The position numbers and the translations under genes are program-made. The notes beneath the pieces were generated by a model. That model was not told where the DNA came from. It ran no database searches and saw nothing but the letters and a program-made list of their open reading frames with translations. Shown piece by piece: positions 10,365 through 19,000 of a DNA stretch of 29,331 bases. This stretch comes from Rhizophagus sp. LPA8_4_AMF (Eukaryota; Glomeromycota; Glomeromycetes; Glomerales; Glomeraceae): the NCBI GenBank assembly GCA_021464525.1, contig JADRCO010000627.1, forward strand, positions 1 through 29,331, read 5' to 3'. Every line of letters starts with the position of its first letter. The stretch's first letter is position 1.

Positions 10365-13300
10365 TTACTTTGTAAAGTCAATAACGTCCATTGAATAAAG
10401 ATTTTTTGTAAGTGGATTAAGTAATCGAGATGTGTAATAAGCTTCTGAATGAGTAGTTGATTGATTACTTTTAATAGATAAAAGATTTGCTTTTCTGTAT
10501 TCTTCTGCTTTTTTAAATTGAGTTTCAATTTCCTTATCTTTAAAGTACCCAAAAGTAAAAAATGATCTAATCAATTTTTCTAAGTCAATAGCACTTGGTC
10601 TATTATTTTGGTTTGAGTCCCAACACTTCTTCATTATATCAATGTAACATTTTGGTATTTCTGACTCGTTTATTTCAGGTCTAACTCCATTACATATTTT
10701 TAATACTAAAATCTCATCATGTGCACAATTAGCAAAAGGTTGTTTTCCAGTTGCTATAAAATACATAATCATGCCAAGACTATATATATCTGCTGATTGA
10801 GTATAAGGTTTACCTTTTAACACTTCAGGGGCTACATAAGGTAAAACTCCATAAATTTTGCTTTCATCTTTTATATTACTGACTTCTCCACATAATCCCA
10901 TATCTGAAATATATATTTTACCAAATGGGTATAAAATTCCTTGTTCAACTAATAAATTTCCTACATGAAAATCACGATGAACCATTTGTTTTTGATGAAT
11001 ATTTTTAAGTCCTGTAATAATATTCAATGTTGAATGTAATTTAGATTTCCAATCAAATTTATCATAAGTTTTATTTAACTGATAATAAAAACTTCCTCCA
11101 CTTGCATAACCAAGAACTATAATATAATCTTTTGTGTCTGGATTTTGAGACAATCCATATATTCGGATAATATTTTCATCATAATTAAGAGAATATGCTC
11201 TAATCTATTTAAATATGCAAGAAATTTATTATTTTGTATAAAATTAAATTATATTTATAAAGAAAATTTCTTACCTCATTTAAAAATTCATCAATAATAT
11301 TTTGTGATGAATTGAGCAAATGTTTTAGAGCGACTTTACTATTACCATTCATTCTTCTAAATTTTTCTTTGTAAAATAATGGACCATCCTTCCATATTGC
11401 TGAATAAACTATGGCAAATCCACCCTTACCTATTTCTTCAATCTTATTAAACTGATTATATGGTATCCACTCAAATATTGTATCAGATTTATCATTAATT
11501 TTTATTTGCATTTCTTGAATAAGATTATCAATTTTTTTATTTCCACTTGTCCAATTTATAGAATTTTTCTTTAAATAGTCTAATTGACATGATTTACACC
11601 AAGTATATTGTAAAATTTTACTACATTTTTCACAATAATTATTTTCAATAACCATAATATAATCTTTTGTATTTGGATTTTGAGATATTCCATATATTTT
11701 ATTATGATGATTATTATCCCCATATTTTCTTATTGAATATTCATTAGCCTATTAGAAGAAATAATTTTATTAGAAAATAAAATAAAATAAATTCATAAAA
11801 GAACTGAATTTAATACCTCATTAAACAATTCATCTGTAATATCTTGCAAGTTGTAAAATTTTAAAATAACTTTTTGATTCTTGTTTCTTAAATTTCTTTG
11901 ATATATTTTTTTATATTCATCATAATTTAACTGACCATTTTTCCATATTGCTGAACATATTGTAACAAAATCATCTTTGTTTATTTGTTTAATATTATTA
12001 AACTGTTCATATGGTATCCATTCAACCATTATATTATCGTAATCATCAATTTTTAATTGCATTTCTTGAATAAATTTATCAATTTTTTCATTTTTGCTGG
12101 TCCAATTTGTAAAATATTTCTTCAAATTTCTTATTTGACATGATTTACACCATCTATAAAATGTATCTGTATATTCTTTACCACAATTTTCACAATATCT
12201 CTCTTGAATAACTATAATGTAATTTTTTGTATTTGGATTTTGTGATACTCCATATATTTTATCATCTTGATGGCCGTATTTAGTATATTTGTTACCCTAA
12301 TAAAATAAACAAATATTACTAAAATAATCAAATAAATAAATTGATAAAAAAAAACTTTATACCTCATTAAAAAATTCGTCATTAATATTTTGTGAATTAA
12401 ATGATTTTAAAGTAACTATTACATTCTGATTTTTTAAACTTCTTTGATATATTCTTTTATTTTTATCATAATTTAGCTGACCATTTTTCCATATTGCTGA
12501 ATATATTGTAAATAAATCATCTTTACCTATTTCTTTAATATTAACAAACTGATTATATGGTATCCATTCAACTATTACATCAGTATAATCATTAATTTTT
12601 AGTTGAAATTCTTGAATAAAATTATTAACTTTTTCATTTCCACTTGTCCAATTTGTAAAATTTTTCTTTAAATAATTTATTTCACATGGTTCACACCATT
12701 TTTCCACTATATTTGTGCATTGCTTACCACATTTTTCACAATATTCATCTTCAAGAAACATTATATAATCTTTTGTATCTGGATTATGGGATAATCCATA
12801 TATATTATCAATCCTATATAGCATTGAATATTCATTATCCTATTAAAAATAAGAAAAAAAAACATTACAAAAAAATAATATAATATAAAGGAAATTTATA
12901 AGAAACTTTCTTACCTCATTGAAAAATTCAATAATATCTTGTGTATTATAACATATTAAAGTAACTTTTTTATTCTGATTTATAAAATTTCTCTTATATA
13001 TTTTTTTATTTATATCATAATTTAACGGACTACCTTTCCATATTGCTGAACATATTGTAATAATACCATTTTTCCCTATTTCCTTAACATTGTTGAACTG
13101 TTCGTATGATATCCATTCAAGTATTGGATCATAATAATAATTAACATGATTTAGTTGTCTATCTTGAATGAAATTATCAATTTTTTCATTTCCACTAGTC
13201 CAATTTATAAAATTTTTCTTTAAATAATCTATTTGACATGGTTTACACCATTTTTTACCCCAATTATACATTAAATCTGTATATTCTTCACCACATTTTT

Positions 13301-14396
13301 CACAATATTCATCTTGAATAACTATTATATAATCTTTTGTATCTGGATTTTGTGATATTCCATATATTGGAAGAATATTACTATTACGTCCCTTTATTGA
13401 AAATTAATTAGTATAAAAAAATATTATAGAAAAAATATTTATATTAAAATTTCATACCTTACTTAATAATTCATTGGTAATATTTAATGAATTATGCATA
13501 TATTTTAAAGCAACTTGTTTTTCTCCTAACTTTCTTTTATATTCTTTTTTATAAAGACAATAATATAAAGGGCCATCCTTCCATATTGTTGAATATATTG
13601 TAATAAAATCATCTTTTCTTATTTCTTTAATATTATCAAACTGGTCATATGGTATCCATTCGATTATTATATCATTGTAATCATTAATTTTTAATTGAAA
13701 TTCTTGAATAAAATTATCGACTATTTCATTTTTACTGGTCCAATTCGTAAAATTTTTCTTTAAATAATTTATTTGACAAGATTCACACCATTTATACTTC
13801 TCATTTGCATATTTTTTACCACATTTTTCACAATGATCATCTTGAAAGATCATAAAATATTCTTTTGTATTTGGATCTTGAGATATTCCATATATTGGAA
13901 AATCATTTAAACGGAAATATGATTTAACCTATTATAAATAATAAAAAGATTATTACAATGAAATATATATATATAATAAAATTTTGGATTAAATAAAATC
14001 ATTTCATACCTTATCATAAAATTCATTGGTAATAATTGGTAAATCATATAAACAACTGAAAATAATAACTTTTTCATTTTCAAATTTCCTTACATATTCC
14101 TTTTTGTGATGACAATAGTATAATGGACCATCTATCCATATTGCCGAATATAAAACATTGTTTATTTCTTTAATATAATTTAATTGATTGTATGGTATCC
14201 ATTCAAATATTATATCATTTGGTTCCCAAATATTTTGAATTTTTTCTTGAATTAAATCATCAATGATTTCATTTCCGCTTGTCCAATTTGTAAATTTTTT
14301 TTTAAAATTATCTATTTGACATGGTCTACACCATCCATCTTCTACATATGTATATCTGTCGCCGCATTTTTCACAATCTATATCAATTTTTGACAT
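10365..14396 (-). CDS. Kinase with six tandem N-lobe modules (C)
   Basis: Seven exons on the minus strand: 14396-14010, 13928-13458, 13391-12915, 12839-12363, 12296-11817, 11748-11275 and 11204-10365. All join in phase 0 through 66-81 bp GT-AG introns to 1,201 codons without a break. Exons 1-6 each carry a CxxC..WCxxC knuckle, an NWTS(G/K)Nxx(I/V) block, and EWIPYxxFxxIKEI leading into kinase strands beta1-beta3. Exons 2-6 begin with the beta4-beta5 hinge segment IYGISQNPDTKDYIIV. Exon 7 gives the C-lobe: HRDFHVGN (H998, D1000, N1005), DMG (1023-1025), APE (1047-1049) and CWDSNQNNRP. Only exon 6 has a near-normal glycine loop, GKGGFAIVY (871-879), with VALK K906. Modules 1-5 have ruined loops, and modules 1 and 3 also lack the lysine. 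One active kinase with five pseudo-N-lobes is the likely result; ligand and target are unknown. The ATG at 14394-14396 directly precedes the first knuckle. Confidence 0.88.
11205..13928 (-). repeat. Tandem exon-intron array, ~545-bp unit
   Basis: Exons 2-6 and their following introns form five direct repeats. Exon starts at 13928, 13391, 12839, 12296, 11748 and finally 11204 are spaced 537, 552, 543, 548 and 544 bp. Exon lengths are 471, 477, 477, 480 and 474 nt, all multiples of three. Each unit runs from mid helix alphaC through the beta4-beta5 hinge, knuckle and NWTSGN block to the next alphaC glutamate. The sequence shows an array made by unequal exchange or replication slippage of a symmetric (phase 0-0) exon. 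Confidence 0.88.
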
Positions 14397-15127
14397 TTCT
14401 TTATTATTTCAAAAAAAAAAGGCGAAAGTGAAACGTATGAAACGATGAAACGGATTGAAACGCACAAATTTCATGTCAATTTACATTGCATATTTATTTA
14501 GATTGACAGTGACCATGCCGATCGTACTGTATTAATCTGATCATCGTAATAAACACGTGACACGCAGTTAACTCTCTTTAAATGATTGTTGATCAATAAG
14601 AACTATTTTTTCTGAATAATGAATTATAATCAATTTTTATTCTAATATTTATTCTAAATTATTTTTGAAAACCGGGATTGACCATTAATAATTATTTAAG
14701 ATAATTGAAAATAATTTTCTCTCTTTGTTGCTTTATATTAAATAATTATATAATATATTTGACATGAATAACCTAAAATTGGCCCTCATTTATTTATCTA
14801 ATTTTATGACCTTGGAATAAATAAATAATAATTTAGTCCAAAATGTCCTCACTAATTTTCTTAATAATTTATTTAATTCTTATAAATCAAGAAAATTCAT
14901 ATATGAAAAAAATTGAAATGATCGGCAAATAATCAGCTGAATTTAAATTTTCAAAATGGCCGGCCCACATTAGAATTACAATGGCTGATCAGCAGCATGC
15001 ATAATTATTGTTCTTACTTTATATAAACATCGTATGTAATTTTTTTTTTTCGTCTTACTATTGAAATTTTATTTTTTTCAATTTTTACCTCTCATATGTT
15101 TAATTTGTAGTTTTGTGAAAGTTCACA
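14397..15127. promoter_or_regulatory. Divergent promoter region of C and D
   Basis: 731 bp between two kinase-family genes transcribed away from each other. Four TGAAACG words (14429-14435, 14438-14444, 14446-14452, 14456-14462) lie 33-66 bp upstream of the minus-strand ATG. A CACGTG E-box is at 14554-14559. TTTATATAAA at 15018-15027 lies about 100 bp before the ATG at 15128 and is a plausible TATA box for D. TGAAAC is the core recognised by Ste12-type factors in yeasts; use here is inference. Confidence 0.5.
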
Positions 15128-15655
15128 ATGGATTTCTTTGCTAAAAGTATCAAAAAACTGATTAAGTCATGTGATTGTGATAGTGAATGTAATGCAAAAC
15201 GGTTTAAACAAAATTTTAAAAATTGGACTAGTGGTAATGAAGATGTTGATAAATTTATTCAAGATACTCAGTTATCAACACATGATAATTATAATGTATT
15301 CAGAAAAGCAATAGAATGGATACCTTATGATAAATTTTATAATATTGAATATATTGCAAAAGATGAGCTTGACAAAGTATACAGAGCAAAATGGATTGAT
15401 GGATATATAAATAAATGGGATTATGAACTTCAAAATTGGGAAAGAAAAGGCCAAAATACATTTGTAATCCTTAAAAGCTTGAATAATCCAGCAGATATTA
15501 CATTTGAATTTATAAATAAGGTACTAAACTTTTACTTTTTCTTATTATATTTTTATATTTCTGAACCACTTCTAAGCAATTTTTTTTTTCTTCCATTGCA
15601 TGGTAGTGTGAGAACATATCTAAATGTTTTTGTTTAGGCTCGGATAAAAAAGTAA
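15128..15655 (+). pseudogene. Truncated kinase N-module gene (D)
   Basis: The ATG at 15128 opens 131 codons up to a phase-0 donor at 15521 (AATAAG|GTACTAAA), the same splice position as in the other family genes. It has a degenerate knuckle (CDCDSEC), NWTSGNEDVDKFIQ, IEWIPYDKFYNIEYI, a ruined glycine loop (AKDELDKVYRAKW) and a retained lysine (VILK). The expected C-lobe exon is absent from the downstream kilobases. The nearest acceptor (AG at 15636-15637) gives only ARIKK before TAA at 15653-15655, about 136 aa in all. Reading through the donor would instead give 169 codons to 15637. It is either a dead gene cut by insertions or an N-module-only protein; expression data would decide. Confidence 0.65.
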
Positions 15656-15718
15656 AGTTCTGGCATTAGTGAAATGAATTTTATTTTTTACTGACATAAA
15701 AATGCACTGACCTATCAG

Positions 15719-16175
15719 TAGTGTTTCAATCTGCTTATCCATATCCACCATTTATGGTTATCTGGATAGGGTTTTTTAAACGGATACAGATGAGAGGATT
15801 GGAGGATATCCATAACAGACCATCTGGTTTATCCTTATCACTAATGGATCTTGGTGGATCATAATGGATCATCCAAATTATCTGTATCACTAATGGATTA
15901 TCCGGATATTATCATATGAATAATTTTTTTTTATTTTCAGCTTTTCTAATTTCAGTTCTTTCAGCCACTTAAACTTTGGAGACATTGTAGTAAATCTCCA
16001 TATATTTAGATTATCAAAGGATATCTGGATGGATCTGTTAGGATATCCAGATAATCTTCAATCCATCACTACAGATATCTGGATTGTATTTTATTAGACA
16101 GATCAGATTGATGGGTGACAGATATTAAACAGATTGGATTGACAGATAACGGATTATCCATGGACTGAAACACTA
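15719..16175. mobile_element. hAT-like non-autonomous MITE, 457 bp
   Basis: The element starts TAGTGTTTCAATC and its other end, read on the opposite strand, is TAGTGTTTCAGTC: 12 of 13 terminal bases match. It is flanked by the perfect 8-bp duplication CCTATCAG at 15711-15718 and 16176-16183. An 8-bp duplication with TAGTG-type ends is typical of the hAT superfamily. The interior is full of subterminal-like words (GGATATCC, GGATTATCC, TGGATA in both directions) and has no transposase. It lies about 60 bp past the truncated gene D. Confidence 0.85.
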
Positions 16176-16183
16176 CCTATCAG

Positions 16184-16726
16184 AGCATTCTGGCATGATA
16201 ATTATTACTTCAAAGGCCAGTGAATCTGATGATCCCAAGTGACATGACACGTCAGTCTCATGAATGGTTCAGTTTAATCTTTCTTTAACTGTTATAAGGA
16301 AGGTATGTAACCAATTTTTCCTCTAAAATCAGTAGACCTTATACAGGTGCAATTCAAAGAAGCTTGAAAAGAGTGACTTTTTTTAGAGCATGCCTCACAT
16401 CTCCCAGAAACATCAAATATAACTCTTACAACAATGAGTGCAACTTTCAGAGAAACCAGCCATGAGATCTGTGTGAAAGAAAAAGCTAGCCTTATATGAG
16501 TAAATCAATTGTATGGCCAAAAAATTTGCATAATAGTTTAGATGGTTATTAATCATATGGAATATATGATTGGTTACATTTGCAGATCACTTCTATTTAA
16601 TAATCATAGTTTTGAAAAGCATGATAATAAGCTTAATAAGCTCATGCAAAAAATCATAATCATTCAAACAAGTCATTTATACTTCTGTTATGACCTGTTA
16701 ATTGATAGTTTAGCATAGGATACATT
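16184..16726. other. Gap without recognisable gene
   Basis: Sequence of higher complexity than the usual AT-rich spacer (for example ggccagtgaatctgatgatc near 16216). It may be old repeat DNA. No frame longer than a few dozen codons makes sense. It could hold a lost upstream exon of the decayed gene that follows. Confidence 0.35.
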
Positions 16727-17768
16727 TTGCGGTCTTTAATGATTAAAGAAATACTAAAATTGTTAACAAGACATCAAAATTTTGTTCTTATTATGAAGCT
16801 TTATATATGGATAAAAACTGGTGTAATTGACAAAAGTATTAAAGATACTCTCCAACCTACTCTGGACATGCTACTACATGGTGCTTGTCTATTAAAAAAG
16901 GATAAAAAATCTATTTATAATTCACTTTGCAATGTTTTAAACAAAGACCAAGCATTCTGTGAGAAAACTGCAGCTAATAACAAAGTATATGACTGGTTAA
17001 ATTCTTTTTTCTTTGAAACAGTAAAATTTAATAAAACATGATATGACATTGGATGATATTCAACTACAAATAGAAAAACTCCTCCATGCAGGACTTTTCT
17101 TTCTCAATCGATGAATAAGGAGCAATAGTGGAAACGTTCTATAACTTCATTGAAAAAAACTCTATATGTTCCTTTATGACAATATGAGCATCATCTTTGC
17201 AAAGACTCTGGAAGCTTTTGTCACAAAACAACATCCCAAAATTAAGACAGACATTGAGCATGCAGATACGCTCTGCATGCTAAATTTGTTATTGAGAATG
17301 TAGAGATCTTTGTGAATGAATAAATCTGTATTCTATGGTAGTTCAAATCCCATTGAATTTTTCAAGAAATACAAGAAGAGTGTACAACACAAATGGCTCA
17401 TGGTATTGCAAATTAAAATGGTCAGTAGAATGATATAGCACTTTAAAATACCTCTTTCCTATCATGTAAAATGGTTGAATGTCTCGGTAAGCAGTTTATT
17501 AAATAATCTACCTCAAATAGGAACATGAAATATATTATTTTTTCTCTGTTTTTTAATATCAGGTGGAAGTTATAAAGTTGTGTATATGAAAAGAGAGAAA
17601 GTTAACAAAGAAATCGCACAGAGATGGATGAACAATGATGATATGGACTTATTACCAAAAAGAAAGTTTTATGACACTTTCACAAATAACAGTATTGCAG
17701 ATTCAGAAAGTATGAGTAATGTAAAAAAATGCATCAGGACTAAACTATTTTCATTCTGTAAAGATTAG
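16727..17768 (+). pseudogene. Decayed unrecognised spliced gene
   Basis: Coding-like fragments follow one another in shifting frames. 16727-17041 is 104 codons (MKLYIWIKTGVIDKS..., LLHGACLLKKDKKSIYN). Next comes MTLDDIQLQIEKLLHAGLFF near 17043-17105, then SIIFAKTLEAFVTKQHPKIK with DIEHADTLCMLNLLLR near 17188-17300, and NPIEFFKKYKKSVQHKWLM near 17349-17405. A good intron, 17487-17562 (76 bp, GTAAGC...ATCAG), joins ECLG to GSYKVVYMKREKVNKEIAQ. The last exon stops at 17766-17768. Several stops and frameshifts separate the pieces, so it is dead. The intron shows a once-spliced host-type gene or an old transposon gene. No family is recognised. Confidence 0.5.
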
Positions 17769-18098
17769 AAGACTTATTAAATTTTAATAGTATTCTTAAG
17801 TGATATTTATATATATAATTCATTATTTCTGTATGTTGCAAGATTGTATGAGGAGTGCCACCAGGCATACTTTCTCATCTAAGTTACAATGCTAAGGTTA
17901 TTAATATAGATCATTTGTACTCACTTGTACTAAAAAAAAACAAAGCAATTAATAAAACATAATTTCATATATTTCTGAAACTTGAAACATGTGATGATAA
18001 CAGAATAATGCACCTTGTACCAAATTTCTTTGTTTAACATTTAACCATTATTACTGCCTCATTCAGGCTTCCCTTTGGAAATCTGCTGTATATTATAT
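17769..18098. other. Spacer, nothing recognised
   Basis: AT-rich and without an ORF. It contains the 3' flank of the decayed gene and no repeat that could be matched within the window. Confidence 0.5.
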
Positions 18099-18420
18099 TT
18101 AATTTTTCTTTTCTTGCGCATTGAGCATTCCATTACAAAACAAGCACCTTTCTATTTCTGCCTGTTTTACGCCCATCTCTAATTCTGTGATAAGAAATCT
18201 TGATCTATAATAGTGTCTAAATAACTGTGCATGGAAAAATCGAAGGTATTTTTCCACTACCTCCTCCTTTTCTTGCTTCCATTTAAGAGCCAATTCATGA
18301 CATTCCATAACTTGTGTCTCCTGCCTTCTCGTAGCTCATGTTCGATTTCTTTATATCAAGCACGATTTATCCAGCAGAATCCATTGAGAGCCTCATAATC
18401 AACATAAGCAGAGATATTCG
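18099..18420 (-). pseudogene. Degenerate helical coding fragment
   Basis: On the minus strand, 18308-18099 reads 69 codons rich in charged helix formers (ELALKWKQEKEEVVEKYL, ELEMGVKQAEIERC, ending AQEKKN). The preceding frame (about 18420-18310) reads ISAYVDYEALNGFCWINRA, then TGA, then YKEIEHELREGRRHKLW, and joins the first piece only through a frameshift. The stop sits where CGA (Arg) would be one C-to-T change away. Base composition is richer in G and C than the surroundings, as in other imported or repeat-derived pieces here. No family was recognised, and the TGA plus frameshift mean it is not functional. Confidence 0.4.
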
Positions 18421-18540
18421 CTGGCCAAAGGTTTTTTGGTCACATGATTTTGGCTGGAGCAATCTGGCTGAAATTTTGCTGGAATTAAAAAATAACTAGG
18501 TTAGAATATCCATCATCTATAATTGCCACCTGATAGTCGT

Positions 18541-18816
18541 ATGGTTACTAAAGTGACCCCCTTAAAGACCCGAAAGCCCAAAAGTAATAACTTCGTCACT
18601 GCTTTGGATCAGATCTTGGAAAGTACAATTCATCTACCAGCTACACCCCCGAACAATTGAGCTGAACATGCTGACGAACTCAATGCTTTTCTTCCAGATT
18701 GGAAGGCCCATAGATGCATTAAAGTTGCTTTTGCTGGGCGTTCATTTAACAAAGAGCAGATAGAAGCCTTTATACCTGATGTAAGAAAGAAGAAGCTCAC
18801 CATCAGAGAACGATGA
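18541..18816 (+). pseudogene. Degenerate ORF upstream of CRN remnant
   Basis: The ATG at 18541 opens MVTKVTPLKTRKPKSNN and FVTALDQILESTIHLPA, then TGA at 18658-18660. After that ADELNAFLPDWKAHRC, FAGRSFNKEQIEAFIPD and VRKKKLTIRER follow in the same frame up to a second TGA (18814-18816). Both TGA codons could be decayed CGA. Near 18790 the coding signal moves to the next frame, where the Crinkler remnant begins, so both may belong to one broken gene. The first part is not recognised by itself. Confidence 0.4.
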
Positions 18817-19000
18817 GCTGTCATCAATAAATGATATTGAAAACTACTAATCCAAGAAACTGCCTAAGTAGAGTATTCATGTCATAGTTGAGCCACCCAT
18901 GTCTACTTCAAGCCGTGAACAGGAATTACTTAATTGTATCATCTTGTTGGAGGAGTCACTTAACAAGTCTGTCTGTACGAATAAGGTAGTGGAATGGTGA
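18797..19000 (+). pseudogene. Crinkler (CRN) effector N-terminal remnant
   Basis: The frame from 18797 reads NDELSSINDIENY, stops at TAA 18848-18850, continues SKKLPK, stops at TAG 18869-18871, then reads SIHVIVEPPMSTSSREQELL and a Leu/Glu-rich tail to TGA at 18998-19000. The order DEL..INDIxxY, KxPK, IHVIVEPP, SSREQELLxxIxLLEESL is typical of the end of the CRN N-terminal module in Rhizophagus CRN-like secreted proteins, as known from family recall. The variable C-terminal effector domain is absent, and two in-frame stops make it non-functional. It is richer in G and C than its AT-rich flank. Confidence 0.6.

Noticed and set aside
12686-12883. 65-codon plus-strand frame
   Set aside because: Antisense to exon 4 of the seven-exon kinase; no independent support.
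15661-16215. Possible larger element suggested by ctggcat on both sides of the MITE
   Set aside because: Only seven bases match and there are no further terminal repeats.
17335-17360. gttcaaatccc resembling a tRNA B box
   Set aside because: The flanking bases do not form a five-base-pair T stem, no A box or acceptor stem fits upstream, and the bases are read as part of a decayed coding fragment.
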